From Oculatella sp. LEGE 06141 (GTDB lineage: Bacteria; Cyanobacteriota; Cyanobacteriia; Elainellales; Elainellaceae), in contig NZ_JADEWO010000004.1 of the NCBI RefSeq assembly GCF_015207605.1, positions 1 through 64,000 of the forward strand: a stretch of DNA of 64,000 bases, written 5' to 3'. This document shows, in pieces, positions 35,761-46,871 of the stretch. The stretch's first letter is position 1. The number at the start of each line of letters is the position of its first letter. Both the position numbers and the translations under genes were made by a program. The notes beneath the pieces are model-generated. The model made no database searches. It was given only the letters and a program-made list of their open reading frames with translations, and was not told where the DNA came from.

Positions 35761-36492
35761 TTGCGCTGGAGTTGTTCATTGCTGCCAGTTACTCCTGTTA
35801 CCCCTGAGAAGTCTGTTGCCGATCGCCCCTGGTTGTGGCGTTGGCTTAGTCAGACTGGCCCATTCTTTGCAAAGTGCCTGATTGTGCTGGCAATGGTCAG
35901 CATTTTCTGGCAGATTCGGCAATCTCGGCTGGAGCGATCGCCCCTTGACCCCACCTGGGATGTTACCCCGACTCCGCTGGTGATGCAGGGTGGCGATCCG
36001 TACATTCGCGCCTTGATGCGAACCATTTCTGCCGCAGAATCGAACAACGCTCGCCCCTACTCCATTCTCTATGGGGGCGAGCATGTTGCCGATCTCAGCC
36101 AGCATCCAGACATTTGCATCCCCATTGTGGCAGGGCCAAACGTTGGTGACTGCACCACAGCAGCGGGGCGCTATCAGTTCATTACAACCACCTGGCTAGA
36201 AAAAGCAGACCAGTACCATCCGGTTCCCAGCGGCTTCTTATTCTGGGACTCTTACAGCTTTAAACCGGAGTATCAGGATCGCGTTGTCTATGCCTGGTTA
36301 ACCGACGCTAATGCCTGGGGGGCTGATTTGCCCCAACTCCTCAGGGAGGGGAATTTGACAGAAGTGTTGTGGTTGTTGTCTCCTACCTGGACGAGCTTGG
36401 GGTATGGCATTGAACCCAACTCGATGACAGACCAGTTGCCAGAGATTTACCAGCAAATGCTGGATGAAGAGATGCAAGCGTCGGAGCGGTGA
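35761..36492 (+). CDS. Membrane-anchored lysozyme-like glycosidase (lambda endolysin/GH104 type)
   Basis: In 243 residues, an N-terminal membrane segment (about 36-50, CLIVLAMVSIFW) is followed by a catalytic domain: RTISAAESNN (catalytic Glu), PYSILYGGEHVADLSQHP and TTAAGRYQFITTTW. These are landmarks of the lambda R-type lytic transglycosylase/lysozyme fold. It likely trims peptidoglycan at the outer face of the membrane. The start is a TTG at 35761 or possibly 35779. A domesticated wall-remodelling enzyme is more likely than a phage lysin, as no phage genes lie near. Confidence 0.8.
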   Translation: MRWSCSLLPVTPVTPEKSVADRPWLWRWLSQTGPFFAKCLIVLAMVSIFWQIRQSRLERSPLDPTWDVTPTPLVMQGGDPYIRALMRTISAAESNNARPYSILYGGEHVADLSQHPDICIPIVAGPNVGDCTTAAGRYQFITTTWLEKADQYHPVPSGFLFWDSYSFKPEYQDRVVYAWLTDANAWGADLPQLLREGNLTEVLWLLSPTWTSLGYGIEPNSMTDQLPEIYQQMLDEEMQASER

Positions 36493-36544
36493 TGGCAGAG
36501 GGGCGATCGCTCTCCAACTGCATACGGTTGCGATCGATGGTTCG

Positions 36545-37024
36545 CTAAACCGCGATCAGGTCAAAAAAGGCATCGTCCAACTCGTAGCCTAATATCTGAG
36601 TCATGAACTTGACTTTGGCACGGTTCGGCGTTCCCTGTTGCTGTAGCCAGTTCAGCACGACAAACACCTTACTCATCACAAAAATTTCGAGCGCTTCGGG
36701 GTTGAACTGAATGCCTTCGGTGGGGCTAAACTGATGCGGCACCAACATGGCGGCATACCGGGCAAGTTCACCCGATTCCCAATCCAGGAGAAAGGGCATC
36801 CAGGGGTAACGAGCGTCGAGCTGCACAAACCAAAGCCGAATTTCTGGGATTTCTGATAGCTCCCTTGGATCGGTTGGATCGCGTGGGTAGTTGACCTCAA
36901 ACTGCACGAGTTGCCCTTGTGTGGCGATCGCCCCTGCCTGTTGCCACTCGTTCACCAGCGTTTGCACTGGAGTCAGATCCAGCGTATGAATCTGATCTGC
37001 GTTGAGGATGATTTTGGTCGCCAT
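36545..37024 (-). CDS. crr6: CRR6 family, NdhI maturation factor
   Basis: This 159-residue protein matches CRR6 throughout: IHTLDLTPVQ, NYPRDPTDPRELSEIPEIRLWFVQLDARYPWMPFLLDW, and the C-terminal LARYAAMLVPHQFSPTEGIQFNPEALEIFVM..LGYELDDAFFDLI. CRR6 assists assembly of the NdhI subunit of the photosynthetic NDH-1 complex. This places the genome firmly among cyanobacteria. Convergent with the lysozyme-like gene. Confidence 0.93.
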   Translation of the reverse strand: MATKIILNADQIHTLDLTPVQTLVNEWQQAGAIATQGQLVQFEVNYPRDPTDPRELSEIPEIRLWFVQLDARYPWMPFLLDWESGELARYAAMLVPHQFSPTEGIQFNPEALEIFVMSKVFVVLNWLQQQGTPNRAKVKFMTQILGYELDDAFFDLIAV

Positions 37025-37430
37025 TCAACAATCTATCCTTTGCCACGTCCACCCCTCACTTTAGCTGAAGTTGTGAACTGTGCTGCGGGTTCTTGCAAGT
37101 TGTTGTATCTGTGGTGCGCTTCGCAACTACAACTAATGGTCATGGTTTAGTGAAAAGTGATTTAGCGAAAAGACGGGTCAGTAGGTTGCGATCGCCCAAC
37201 TGATTTCGTTACCATAATGTGTCTGACTAGATTTTGCCTGCTTGTTCACTGCCCTGGACTGATTGGGGCTATTTTTGTGCAACAAGTTAAGGTTTTTGAA
37301 ACTAGTCGTGTGTGGGCGAGTCACAAACGCTAAACTATAGTGCAGTGCTAGTAGTACAAGTGTTTTGATTTTCCGCTCAGCCTCTGGCAAATTGGCGCAG
37401 TTAGTAAGCAGTTAGTAACTAGGGAAGCTC
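37025..37430. other. 406-base intergenic region between divergent crr6 and rplI
   Basis: It should contain the rplI promoter. I see no gene, strong hairpin or repeat. Confidence 0.35.
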
Positions 37431-37889
37431 ATGGCAAAACGGATTCAATTAGTCTTAAACAAAGACGTTAGCAAGCTTGGTAAAAGCGGAGATCTGGTGG
37501 ATGTTGCGCCTGGGTATGCTCGCAACTATTTGATTCCCCAGGGAATTGCCGTTCGCACCACTCCGGGCGTTCTTAGGCAGGTTGAGCGGCGACGTGAAGC
37601 CGAGCGTCAGAGATTATTGGCAGAAAAGCAGCAGGCTGAATCTCGCAAGGCGACTCTGGAAGTGGTTGGGCCAATGACGATCGCCAAGCAGGTTGGTGAA
37701 AAGGATGCTATCTTCGGTACCGTCACCGATCGAGAAGTGGCGGAGTTGATTCAAGCAAAAGCGGGAATTGAGATCGACCGTCGGGGAATTGAAGTCCCAG
37801 AAATTCATAAAACTGGCAGTTACAAGGTTGAGATTAAACTTCATCCCGAAGTGTCTGCGACAGTCGAAATCCAGGTCGTTCCGTCCTAA
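37431..37889 (+). CDS. rplI: 50S ribosomal protein L9
   Basis: This 152-residue L9 is complete: the N-terminal rRNA-binding domain (VQLVLNKDV-like start, [23 protein letters not shown]), a long connecting helix ([19 protein letters not shown]) and the C-terminal domain ([14 protein letters not shown]). A Shine-Dalgarno (GGGAAG) precedes the ATG. It is followed 44 bases later by dnaB, a pairing seen in many bacteria. Confidence 0.97.
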   Translation: MAKRIQLVLNKDVSKLGKSGDLVDVAPGYARNYLIPQGIAVRTTPGVLRQVERRREAERQRLLAEKQQAESRKATLEVVGPMTIAKQVGEKDAIFGTVTDREVAELIQAKAGIEIDRRGIEVPEIHKTGSYKVEIKLHPEVSATVEIQVVPS

Positions 37890-37933
37890 GCGATTTTTGG
37901 CTGCTTTTGTATTCCCCTTAGTGGCCTTCAGTT

Positions 37934-39295
37934 ATGGTTCAAGAGCTTAACTTTCAGGCATACAGCGATCGCCTTCCGCCCCAGAACATTGATGCGGAGG
38001 AAGCGATCTTGGGGGGGATTTTACTCGACCCGGAAGCCATTGGTCGGGTTGCGGAACTGCTGCGTCCAGAGGCGTTCTACATCAGCGCTCATCAGGAAAT
38101 CTATCGGACTGCTCTTAAGCTGCAAGCGCAAGGCAGCCCAACGGATCTGATGAGCGTTACTACCTGGCTGCATGACAATAATCTGCTGGAAAAGGTGGGT
38201 GGGCAAAGCCGCCTGGTTCAACTGATCGATCGCACCATTAGCGCTGTCAACATCGACCAGTATGCCCAACTGGTGATGGACAAGTATTTGCGCCGCAAGC
38301 TGATCCAGGTGGGAACTGAGGTTGCTCAACTGGGTTACGAAACAACGTCTTCGTTGGAGAAAATTCTCGACCAGTCTGAGCAGAAGATTTTTAGCATCAC
38401 GCAGGATCGACCGCATCAAAGCCTGGTTGCCACGTCCGATATTCTGACCTCTACGTTTTCAGATATCGAGAGTCGCTCCCTGGGCATGGTTTTGCCTGGG
38501 ATCTCCTGTGGCTTTTATGACCTGGACGCAATGACCCAGGGCTTTCAGCGCTCTGATTTAATTATTGCTGCGGCTCGTCCGGCGATGGGCAAGACGAGTT
38601 TTGTGTTGAATATTGCTCGCAACATTGCTGCATTTCACAAGCTGCCAGTGGCCGTGTTCAGCCTGGAGATGTCGAAAGAGCAGTTGGTCTATCGCTTGCT
38701 CTCTAGCGAAGTGCAGATTGAAAGCGGACGGTTGCGATCGGGTCGTATTGCCCAAAATGAATGGGAGCCGTTGGGGCACGCTATTAGCGTTCTGTCGCAG
38801 TTACCCGTCTTTATTGACGACACGCCCAATATTTCGGTGACGGAGATGCGATCGAAGGCTCGTCGTCTGCAAGCTGAACAAGGTGGAGCGTTGGGCTTAA
38901 TTTTGATCGACTATCTGCAACTGATGGAAGGCAGCGGTAGCGAGAACCGGGTGCAGGAACTTTCCCGCGTGACGCGATCGCTCAAGGGATTAGCCCGTGA
39001 ACTGAATGTGCCGGTGATTGCGCTGTCGCAGTTGAGCCGAGGGGTTGAAGCCCGCACAAATAAGCGACCAATGATGTCTGACTTGAGAGAGTCTGGCTCG
39101 ATCGAGCAAGATGCTGACATCATTATCATGCTGTACCGGGACGAGTACTACAATCCAGATACGCCCGATCGGGGTATTACTGAGGTCATCATTAATAAAC
39201 ACCGAAATGGCCCGGTGGGTACGGTGAAACTGTTGTTTGAACCGCAGTTTACTCGATTCCGCAACCTGGCATCACCCAATCGGGGAACCGTGTAG
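37934..39295 (+). CDS. dnaB: Replicative DNA helicase DnaB
   Basis: This 453-residue hexameric helicase has an N-terminal primase-binding domain (PPQNIDAEEAILGGILLDPEA), a RecA-type motor with Walker A ARPAMGKTS (about residues 216-224), Walker B LILIDYLQLM, and the DnaB signature ALSQLSRGVEARTNKRPMMSDLRESGSIEQDAD. Normal length, with no intein, which is worth noting because many cyanobacterial dnaB genes carry one. Co-oriented with rplI. Confidence 0.97.
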   Translation: MVQELNFQAYSDRLPPQNIDAEEAILGGILLDPEAIGRVAELLRPEAFYISAHQEIYRTALKLQAQGSPTDLMSVTTWLHDNNLLEKVGGQSRLVQLIDRTISAVNIDQYAQLVMDKYLRRKLIQVGTEVAQLGYETTSSLEKILDQSEQKIFSITQDRPHQSLVATSDILTSTFSDIESRSLGMVLPGISCGFYDLDAMTQGFQRSDLIIAAARPAMGKTSFVLNIARNIAAFHKLPVAVFSLEMSKEQLVYRLLSSEVQIESGRLRSGRIAQNEWEPLGHAISVLSQLPVFIDDTPNISVTEMRSKARRLQAEQGGALGLILIDYLQLMEGSGSENRVQELSRVTRSLKGLARELNVPVIALSQLSRGVEARTNKRPMMSDLRESGSIEQDADIIIMLYRDEYYNPDTPDRGITEVIINKHRNGPVGTVKLLFEPQFTRFRNLASPNRGTV

Positions 39296-39302
39296 GCGTG
39301 GT

Positions 39303-40241
39303 TTAGGCTTGGCGATCGCTCGTTTCTGCTAAAAATTGCAAAATAGCGGTATTAACGGCGGTTGGATTGCTTCCAGAAGCGTTGTGCCCGCAGTTTGGGA
39401 TGATTTGCAGCCGCGAGTGTGGCAAACGGGCATGAAGCATTTCGCCATCTTTTTGGGGAAACCAGCGGTCTTGATCGGCCCAGAGAATTAGACTGGGACA
39501 GCTTACGTTAACCAAATCGTCCTGAATCTGGCGAATTAAGTTTGGCTGATTCTGCTGTAGGCGGTTAATTTCCTGTGCGGCCTGCTGTAGATCTACGGCA
39601 AACTGGGTCAGTGGTCCAGAACGGTAGATGTAGGGATAGGTTAACCAGTAAATTTCTTCGGACGTGATTTCAGCAGGATTCACGACGACCTCTTCGCGGG
39701 CGATGCGGGTAATTTCGCGAATGGCTGGCGCTAAGGGCTGCGCCAGCCGAAACTGCTCTACCAACTGCACCAGCTCCAGCGGTAAGTACGATAACCATCG
39801 CATTCCCCAACTGGGTAGCTGTTGCGGAAACACAGGGGCATTAATTAACACCAGGCGATCGATCAATTCGGGTTGGGTTTCAGCGACGGCTAAAGCGGTT
39901 AACGCTCCCATCGATTCCCCCACCACAATGGCAGGGCGATCGCTGAGTGTTGTAATGATTTGCGCCAGTTCAACAATTTGGTGACCCACTGTTTCATTCT
40001 CAGGAGCGGCCTGAGAAAATCCATGTCCTTTTGCATCTGGACAAATCACCCGAAAATAGCGCGACAGGGGAGCCACACTTTTGCGCCAACTGTAACTCCA
40101 ACTGCCGATACCGTGCAGTAGCAGCAGGGGTTGCCCTTCGCCTGCTGTGCCGTAGGCGATCGCGACATTGCGACCGTTTGCATCTTGAATATGTAGCGTT
40201 TGCCGTCCCTGCGGAAACGTTGATTGCCACCAGCTATCCAT
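39303..40241 (-). CDS. Alpha/beta hydrolase
   Basis: This 312-residue alpha/beta-fold hydrolase has an oxyanion motif (LLLHGIGSWSYSW), nucleophilic Ser in VGESMGA, a probable acid in LWADQDRWFP and His in IPNCGHNASG. Substrate unknown; the layout resembles chlorophyllase-like or epoxide-hydrolase-like esterases of cyanobacteria. It begins 22 bases after gcvP and probably belongs to the end of that transcription unit. Confidence 0.9.
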   Translation of the reverse strand: MDSWWQSTFPQGRQTLHIQDANGRNVAIAYGTAGEGQPLLLLHGIGSWSYSWRKSVAPLSRYFRVICPDAKGHGFSQAAPENETVGHQIVELAQIITTLSDRPAIVVGESMGALTALAVAETQPELIDRLVLINAPVFPQQLPSWGMRWLSYLPLELVQLVEQFRLAQPLAPAIREITRIAREEVVVNPAEITSEEIYWLTYPYIYRSGPLTQFAVDLQQAAQEINRLQQNQPNLIRQIQDDLVNVSCPSLILWADQDRWFPQKDGEMLHARLPHSRLQIIPNCGHNASGSNPTAVNTAILQFLAETSDRQA

Positions 40242-40262
40242 TTGATTTTCGGGTGATAGGAG

Positions 40263-43200
40263 TTAGGTGTATGCGTCGATGGGCAAGCAGGAGCAAACCA
40301 GATGGCGATCGCCATAGGCATTGTCGATCCGGCCAACCGCTGCCCAAAATTTATTGTCGCGAGTCCAGGGAGTGGGGTAAGCCGCTTGCGATCGCGAATA
40401 GGGACGATCCCACTCGTCGCTTATGAGAACGGATGCCGGGTGCGGAGCATTTTTCAACACATTGTTTTGGCGATCGGCTTTGTCTTGCTCAATCTCACGA
40501 ATTTCTGCACGTATTGCAATCATGGCATCACAGAATCGGTCTAGCTCTGGCTTCGCCTCGCTTTCGGTCGGTTCTACCATTACGGTACCCGCAACAGGCC
40601 AGGATACGGTGGGTGGATGAAAGCCATAATCGATCAGGCGTTTGGCGATATCATCCACTTCGATCGCCGCTGTTTTTTTGAACTGGCGCAAATCTAAGAT
40701 GCATTCGTGTGCCACCAACCCGTGTTTGCCTTTATAGAGAACGGAGTACTGACCCTCTAGTCGTTTGGCAATATAGTTGGCGTTGAGAATGGCGACCTGG
40801 GTTGCCCTGGTTAAGCCAGCCGTCCCCATCAAAGCAATATACATCCACGAAATCGGCAGAATGCTGCTGCTACCCCAGGGCGCGGCTGATACGGCACCCA
40901 TTCGGGTCGGTGCCTTGCCGTTCGCGGTTGCCGGTTGGCGGTTGCTGGCTCCATCGATGTTGATGACGGTATGACCGGGCAAAAACGGCACCAGATGAGC
41001 CTTGACACCGATAGGCCCCATTCCGGGGCCGCCGCCACCGTGGGGAATGCAGAAAGTTTTGTGCAGGTTGAGGTGGCAAACATCTGCCCCAAAATCTGCG
41101 GGACGGCACAACCCAACTTGCGCGTTGAGATTGGCTCCATCCATGTATACCTGCCCGCCGTTCGCGTGAATGATGTCACAGATATCTCGAATGCCTTCCT
41201 CAAACACACCATGGGTTGAAGGATAGGTGACCATCAGGGCTGCTAGCTGCTCCTGGTGCTGTTCGGCTTTAGCTTTGAGGTCAGTGATGTCAATGTTGCC
41301 ATTGCTGTCGCAGGCCACCACCACCACTTTCATTCCGGCCATCACCGCACTGGCTGGGTTCGTGCCATGCGCCGATTCTGGAATCAGACAAATGTGGCGA
41401 TCGCCCTCTCCACGGTGCTGATGATAACGACGAATCACCAGCAGCCCGGTATATTCTCCTTGCGAACCGGCATTAGGCTGAAGCGAGATGCCATCAAATC
41501 CCGTAATTTCGGCCAGCATTTGTTCGAGCTGCTGAAACAGAAGTTGATATCCCTGGGTTTGCTCCAGCGGCGCAAAGGGATGAATTTGAGCAAACTCTGG
41601 CCAGCTAACGGGCAGCATTTCAGCCGTGGCGTTAAGCTTCATTGTGCAAGAGCCGAGCGGAATCATCGCTGTTGTTAGCGATAAATCCTTGGACTGTAGC
41701 CGATGCATATAGCGCAGCAGTTCTGTCTCGGAGTGATAGGTATTGAAAACGGGATGGGTGAGATACGGTGAGGTTCGATAAAACGGCGAGGACGGCTCAA
41801 GCGGGGAGCGGGGTGAGAGGGTCTCCAGCGAGAACGGAAGCGATCGCTCCCCGGCAAACACCTGCCAGAGATCCTGTACGTCTTGCAACGTAGTCGATTC
41901 GTCTAGCGATATCCCTAATGTGTGGGCATCAATGATCCGCAAGTTAATCTGATGGGCGATCGCCCGTTCCACGATCGCCGCTTGCTGTTCCCCAACCTCT
42001 ACCCGCAGCGTATCGAAGAAGGGTTCTGCCCCAAGCGAATAGCCCAACTCTGCCAAACCCGTCGCCAGAATCACTGTCAGTTGATGAATCTGTGCGGCAA
42101 TCTGCTTGAGTCCGGCAGAGCCGTGATACACCGCATACATTCCTGCCATCACCGCGAGCAGCACTTGCGCCGTGCAAATGTTACTGGTGGCTTTTTCCCG
42201 CCGGATGTGTTGCTCGCGGGTTTGCAAGGCCAGTCGCAGGGCTGGCTGGCCTGCCACATCTCTAGAAACCCCGACTAAACGCCCGGGAATTTGCCGTTTG
42301 TAGGCATCTTTGGTAGCAAAATAGGCGGCATGAGGGCCACCATACCCCAACGGCACTCCAAAGCGTTGAGTGTTGCCGATCGCAATATCAGCCCCAAATT
42401 CGCCCGGTGGTTTGAGCAACGTCAGACTGAGTAAATCAGCCGCAACGGTAACCAGCGCCCCTGCCGCATGGGCGCGATCGACAAATCCCTGATAGTCATA
42501 AACAGCACCATCACTGGCCGGATATTGCAGCAACGCTCCAAAAATAGGCTGATCAAATTCAAACGTACGGTGATCGCCCACAATGACCTCAATTCCCTGT
42601 GGTTTTGCCCGCGTCTGGATCACATCGAGCGTTTGGGGATGGCACTCCTGCGATACCCAAAACGCCTGCGCCTTGCCTTTATACAATCCGTAACTCATGG
42701 TCATGGCTTCTGCTGCCGCCGTTCCCTCATCCAACAGGGACGCGTTAGCAATTTCCAGTCCTGTCAGGTCAATCACCATCGTCTGAAAATTGAGCAGGGC
42801 TTCCAACCGACCCTGAGCAATTTCGGGTTGGTAGGGCGTGTATTGGGTATACCACCCCGGATTTTCCAGAATGTTTCGCTGAATCACAGGCGGTGTGATG
42901 CAGTTGTGATATCCCATGCCGATGAAGGAGCGAAAGACCTGGTTTTTGCTGGCGATCGCCTTCAGTTCCTTGAGCAACTCATGCTCGCTGCGCCCTTTCC
43001 CAAGCTGGAGCGGTTGTTTCAGCCGAATTCCAGCCGGAATGGCCTGATCAATCAGCGCGTCTAAGCTAGGAAATCCCAGATATTCCAACATTTGCTGAAT
43101 TTCTTCAGCATTCGGGCCAATGTGCCGTTGCTGAAAATCATGCTGCGATCGCTGCCAATGCGAGGCGATATGGGCTGCGCCTGACTCCTGCACCTGCTCT

Positions 43201-43310
43201 AAACGGGCAGACGATACAGTTTGCGCTGATGGAGAAGCGGTTTGCGTCTCATCAGTTATACGGTTCAGTTCGGGCATGTCTTGCAGGAAAGTAAAAGGCT
43301 CTGAGGACAT
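40263..43310 (-). CDS. gcvP: Glycine dehydrogenase (decarboxylating), P-protein of the glycine cleavage system
   Basis: This 1015-residue PLP enzyme decarboxylates glycine and passes the aminomethyl group to the lipoyl arm of GcvH. It begins the family match at [17 protein letters not shown] and has [40 protein letters not shown], and the PLP-binding Lys in [23 protein letters not shown]. The N-terminal 50 residues are a poorly conserved extension, and a start farther in is possible. In cyanobacteria it clears photorespiratory glycine. It lies in the order selO-gcvT-gcvH-gcvP. Confidence 0.97.
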   Translation of the reverse strand: MSSEPFTFLQDMPELNRITDETQTASPSAQTVSSARLEQVQESGAAHIASHWQRSQHDFQQRHIGPNAEEIQQMLEYLGFPSLDALIDQAIPAGIRLKQPLQLGKGRSEHELLKELKAIASKNQVFRSFIGMGYHNCITPPVIQRNILENPGWYTQYTPYQPEIAQGRLEALLNFQTMVIDLTGLEIANASLLDEGTAAAEAMTMSYGLYKGKAQAFWVSQECHPQTLDVIQTRAKPQGIEVIVGDHRTFEFDQPIFGALLQYPASDGAVYDYQGFVDRAHAAGALVTVAADLLSLTLLKPPGEFGADIAIGNTQRFGVPLGYGGPHAAYFATKDAYKRQIPGRLVGVSRDVAGQPALRLALQTREQHIRREKATSNICTAQVLLAVMAGMYAVYHGSAGLKQIAAQIHQLTVILATGLAELGYSLGAEPFFDTLRVEVGEQQAAIVERAIAHQINLRIIDAHTLGISLDESTTLQDVQDLWQVFAGERSLPFSLETLSPRSPLEPSSPFYRTSPYLTHPVFNTYHSETELLRYMHRLQSKDLSLTTAMIPLGSCTMKLNATAEMLPVSWPEFAQIHPFAPLEQTQGYQLLFQQLEQMLAEITGFDGISLQPNAGSQGEYTGLLVIRRYHQHRGEGDRHICLIPESAHGTNPASAVMAGMKVVVVACDSNGNIDITDLKAKAEQHQEQLAALMVTYPSTHGVFEEGIRDICDIIHANGGQVYMDGANLNAQVGLCRPADFGADVCHLNLHKTFCIPHGGGGPGMGPIGVKAHLVPFLPGHTVINIDGASNRQPATANGKAPTRMGAVSAAPWGSSSILPISWMYIALMGTAGLTRATQVAILNANYIAKRLEGQYSVLYKGKHGLVAHECILDLRQFKKTAAIEVDDIAKRLIDYGFHPPTVSWPVAGTVMVEPTESEAKPELDRFCDAMIAIRAEIREIEQDKADRQNNVLKNAPHPASVLISDEWDRPYSRSQAAYPTPWTRDNKFWAAVGRIDNAYGDRHLVCSCLPIDAYT

Positions 43311-43552
43311 AGAAGCTTTGGATTATTCAGGAACAATGGCGAAACAGCAGGCTTAACTCTTAACTATTCTGAAACAACTTGAAATAAATCGTAGGAGACA
43401 AGGCTGATCTCATCGAACTATTGCACCTGCTGATTGCATTCCTCAGATATTGTTTCAAGCCTGATTGATCTGTAAGTATCGAATGTGTCTAAACGACACT
43501 CTTTCACCATAGCAAGTCATCCAAAGCCGCTGAGGCAACCCCTAAAGTAACC

Positions 43553-43942
43553 CTACTCTCCCTCGACCTGCGCCTGATATTCTGCCGCTGAAAGCGTGTC
43601 GTCTAACTCGCTGGCATCTTCTAGCCGAACCCTGAGTAGCCAGCCGCCTTCATACGGATCGTTGGCTAACTGTTCTGGTGAGTCGATCAGGATATCGTTA
43701 CGCTGGAGAATGGTTCCAGAAACGGGAGCGTTGAGGTCTTCCACGGCTTTTACAGATTCAATGGTGCCGAAGCTTTCCCCTTTTTCGATCGCATCTCCTT
43801 CTTCTGGCAATTCCAGAAAGACGATATCACCCAGTTGATCGACCGCAAAGGCTGTGATGCCAATCGTTGCGGTGTCTCCTTCTAGTCGCACCCATTCGTG
43901 CGAATCGAGGTACTTCAGGCTGTCAGGATATTCAAACGCCAT
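43553..43942 (-). CDS. gcvH: Glycine cleavage system H protein (lipoyl carrier)
   Basis: This 129-residue carrier protein has the lipoylated Lys in [18 protein letters not shown], and the standard start [18 protein letters not shown], for which I chose the ATG at 43942 (the frame reaches 43963). It shuttles the aminomethyl group between P and T proteins. Between it and gcvP lie 242 bases with no gene or obvious riboswitch fold. Confidence 0.96.
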   Translation of the reverse strand: MAFEYPDSLKYLDSHEWVRLEGDTATIGITAFAVDQLGDIVFLELPEEGDAIEKGESFGTIESVKAVEDLNAPVSGTILQRNDILIDSPEQLANDPYEGGWLLRVRLEDASELDDTLSAAEYQAQVEGE

Positions 43943-43988
43943 AATGCTCCTTCGTTGCAGCAATAAACGCTAACTCACTACTCATAGC

Positions 43989-45152
43989 CTACATTGTGCG
44001 TTTGTAGAAGGGGCGTTTGGTTACTGTAGCCGGATAGGTTTTGCCGCGAATTTCAACCTCTAATGCCTGATCGACCCTGGCAAGGTGAGTGGGTACATAG
44101 GCTAGGGCGATCGCGTATCCCAGAGTTGGCGACAGGGTGCCGCTGGTGACTGTGCCGATCGCCTCCTGTTTGTAGAGAATGGGATACCCGTGTCGCGCAA
44201 TGTTGCGCCCCTCCATCCGAATACCCACCAACCGACGGGCGACTCCAAATTGCTTCTGCTCTGCCAGCACCGCCCGACCCATAAAGTCGCTGTTGCGATC
44301 GAGATGCACTAGCCACCCCAACCCGGCTTCTAGAGGAGTCGTCGTTTCATCAATATCCTGCCCATACAGTGCCATTGCTGCTTCGAGCCGCAGCGTGTCT
44401 CGCGCACCCAGGCCGCACGGTGTAACCCCGGCAGCTAAGAGCGATCGCCACAGCTCAATCCCTGCGCCTGGATCAAGCATGACCTCAAACCCGTCTTCCC
44501 CGGTGTACCCGGTTCGAGCCACAAATGCAGGTTTCCCCAGCACATTGCTCTCAAAGTGACCAAAGCGACCAACGGTGGCCAAATCATGTTCAACAAAGGG
44601 CTGAAACGTTGGAGCCGCTTCTGGCCCTTGAATCGCAAGCAAAACTTGAGTAGGCGACCGATCTTCAAACACCAGGTTTGCCTGATCGAGATGAGACAGT
44701 AACCAGTCTCTATCCTTAGCAGTGGTGGCGGCGTTGGCGATAATCATCACGTCCTGAATGCCAGCCGTATCGGCACCCTGGTAGTAGATGATCAGGTCGT
44801 CAATAATCCCGGCCTGTTCATTCAGCAAAACGGTGTATTGCGCTTCACCCGGTTGCAGGTGCTCCAAATCGGACGGAACCAGATACTGAAGCTGTTCTAG
44901 AACGGTTGCCCCTTTCAGCTTGAATTTCCCCATGTGAGAAATATCAAACATCCCCACCTGCTGCCGTACCGCCTGATGCTCTTTGGTGATGCCCTCGTAT
45001 TGTACGGGCATTTCCCAACCCGAAAATGGAGTGATCCGGGCTTTGGATTCAGCATACAGCTCATACAGCGGAGTGCGTTGCAGGGGCGAGATGGGCAATC
45101 CTGCTAGGTCGCTTGATTTAGCCACAGACAGTTCTATCCTTGCGGTCAACAC
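43989..45152 (-). CDS. gcvT: Aminomethyltransferase, T-protein of the glycine cleavage system
   Basis: This 387-residue folate-dependent protein releases ammonia and passes the one-carbon unit to THF. Signatures are FSGWEMPVQY, MFDISHMGKF (N-terminal), RTGYTGEDGFEV (folate-binding Asp region) and GLGARDTLRLEAAMALYG. The first 20 residues look like an extension, and a GTG at 45125 is an alternative start. It overlaps no neighbour but lies 31 bases after selO and 47 bases before gcvH. Confidence 0.96.
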   Translation of the reverse strand: MLTARIELSVAKSSDLAGLPISPLQRTPLYELYAESKARITPFSGWEMPVQYEGITKEHQAVRQQVGMFDISHMGKFKLKGATVLEQLQYLVPSDLEHLQPGEAQYTVLLNEQAGIIDDLIIYYQGADTAGIQDVMIIANAATTAKDRDWLLSHLDQANLVFEDRSPTQVLLAIQGPEAAPTFQPFVEHDLATVGRFGHFESNVLGKPAFVARTGYTGEDGFEVMLDPGAGIELWRSLLAAGVTPCGLGARDTLRLEAAMALYGQDIDETTTPLEAGLGWLVHLDRNSDFMGRAVLAEQKQFGVARRLVGIRMEGRNIARHGYPILYKQEAIGTVTSGTLSPTLGYAIALAYVPTHLARVDQALEVEIRGKTYPATVTKRPFYKRTM

Positions 45153-45183
45153 TCCGATCCTAGATCCGAACGGAAGAGTGATG

Positions 45184-46656
45184 CTAACGATCCACCACTG
45201 ATTCTCGAATTCGCTTTAGCAAGTCATAGAATGGCGACCAGTTATCTTCAAGGGCGATCGGCTCCCAAATCGCTTCAATTTCAGGCCGAATGATGATGGT
45301 GGCTGGGTTATGTTGGTTCAGCCGCTTTGCCACCTGCTCCATTTCGTCGAGGGGCAAACTCGCCAAAACTCGGTGATAGCATTGCCGCCAGCGATCGACG
45401 AGCGTATGCACATCATCGGCTTGAGCAGATGATTCTGTAGACTCAGGCTGAGCCAAAATAGTTGCTGCATCGTCTCGCCAACGGTGTGAAAACTGCTGCC
45501 GGAGTGCCAGAAAAAAGTCGTGATACCCCACCTGAGTAGTTTGCAGCAGTCGAATGGTGTGCCTGAGCAATTCCTCGGCTTGCTCTGCTGGAAGCTGGTC
45601 AAATCCCAGTTTGTGCATCATCCGCTGCCGATAGGTGAGGTCATAGCGCTGATCAAACTGCGCTAAACCGACGTTCATCTCGTCTGGTGAAATCACCGCC
45701 TTGAGGGGGGCTTGCAGCAGTTCCAAATTTAAGCGACAGATGATAGGTTGGTTGCCGTAGCTGTAGCGGCCAAAGTAGTCAAAATAGGCAGCAGTGAATT
45801 TAGGATCGTAGCGATCGACAAATGCATAGGGGCCATAATCAAAACTTTCGCCTGTAATCGACATGTTGTCGGTATTCAACACCGCATGGCAAAACCCCAC
45901 CGACATCCACTGTGCCGTCAGGTCTGCTACTCGCTGCACCAGTTCTGCATAGAACCGGGCATATCGATCGGCCTGATGGATTAAATGCGGGTAATAGTGT
46001 TCGATCGCGTGATCCAGCAGCGGTTGAATTAAATCGGGGCGCTTGAGGTAATGCAGTCGTTCAAAGGTGCCAAACCGAATGTGCGATCGGCTAAAACGCA
46101 CCATCACCGAAGCGCGAGTTGGAGACGGTTCATCGCCACGCCACAGCGATTCCCCTGTTTCAATCAGGCTCAGACAGCGAGACGTGCGTACCCCCAACCG
46201 ATGCAGCATTTCAGCCGCTAGCACTTCCCGCACTCCGCCTTTAAGCGTTAGCCTGCCATCGCCCCCTCTAGAGTAGGGCGTTGTTCCAGAACCTTTGGTG
46301 CCGAAATCATATAGCTCACCATCAACCCCGCGTACCTGTCCGTAGAGGAAGCCCCTGCCGTCTCCTAACGATGGGTTGTATTCGCCAAACTGATAGCCGT
46401 GGTAGCGCAAGGCCAACAGCGGTTGACGTTCCAAAAAGTGGCCGAACGCCAGAACAAAATCGGCATCTGTGACCGTTTGCGGATCGAGTCCGATTGTCTG
46501 CAACACTTCATCGTTGCGAAAGCGCAAGATATGGTTGGGGAAGCTTGCCGCACTAACCACATCGTAGTAATCATCACCCAGGCTTTGTAGTGCAGGTTCG
46601 TAGCGGAGCGACAGGAATGGATTGGTAGACGTATCTAAGCTTGATAATGGCAACAT
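45184..46656 (-). CDS. selO: Protein adenylyltransferase SelO (YdiU family)
   Basis: This pseudokinase-fold protein of about 490 residues transfers AMP to protein hydroxyls in relatives. Landmarks are [65 protein letters not shown] (catalytic Asn and Asp) and [14 protein letters not shown] chose the ATG at 46656, as family members begin [14 protein letters not shown]-like. Unlike many SelO proteins it has no Sec or C-terminal Cys motif. Its place directly upstream of gcvT suggests co-transcription, though no functional link is established. Confidence 0.93.
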   Translation of the reverse strand: MLPLSSLDTSTNPFLSLRYEPALQSLGDDYYDVVSAASFPNHILRFRNDEVLQTIGLDPQTVTDADFVLAFGHFLERQPLLALRYHGYQFGEYNPSLGDGRGFLYGQVRGVDGELYDFGTKGSGTTPYSRGGDGRLTLKGGVREVLAAEMLHRLGVRTSRCLSLIETGESLWRGDEPSPTRASVMVRFSRSHIRFGTFERLHYLKRPDLIQPLLDHAIEHYYPHLIHQADRYARFYAELVQRVADLTAQWMSVGFCHAVLNTDNMSITGESFDYGPYAFVDRYDPKFTAAYFDYFGRYSYGNQPIICRLNLELLQAPLKAVISPDEMNVGLAQFDQRYDLTYRQRMMHKLGFDQLPAEQAEELLRHTIRLLQTTQVGYHDFFLALRQQFSHRWRDDAATILAQPESTESSAQADDVHTLVDRWRQCYHRVLASLPLDEMEQVAKRLNQHNPATIIIRPEIEAIWEPIALEDNWSPFYDLLKRIRESVVDR

Positions 46657-46871
46657 CACAAACGCTTGGCTGAGTGTTTCCAACAAGGCTCTGTTGGACG
46701 GCCTGAATGGCAAGTCTGGCCAGACCCAATCTTGATGAATGAGTCTGTGGGTTCAGTCCATCTTCGATTGTGCCAGCTTTACAGCGACTCAACCATTGAA
46801 AAGCGCAATAGTTGAGCGATATCATGCTTTTGAAATACCAGTGAAATACCAGGGATAAGGATGAGCCAGCC

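Noticed and set aside
35761-36492. Prophage endolysin
   Set aside because: The N-terminal membrane anchor and lack of any holin, tail or integrase gene nearby favour a cellular wall enzyme.
37934-39295. Intein in DnaB, common in cyanobacteria
   Set aside because: The protein is 453 residues with contiguous Walker motifs, leaving no room for an intein.
43311-43552. Glycine riboswitch between gcvH and gcvP
   Set aside because: I could not trace the conserved paired elements of the glycine aptamer by eye; a covariance-model search would decide.
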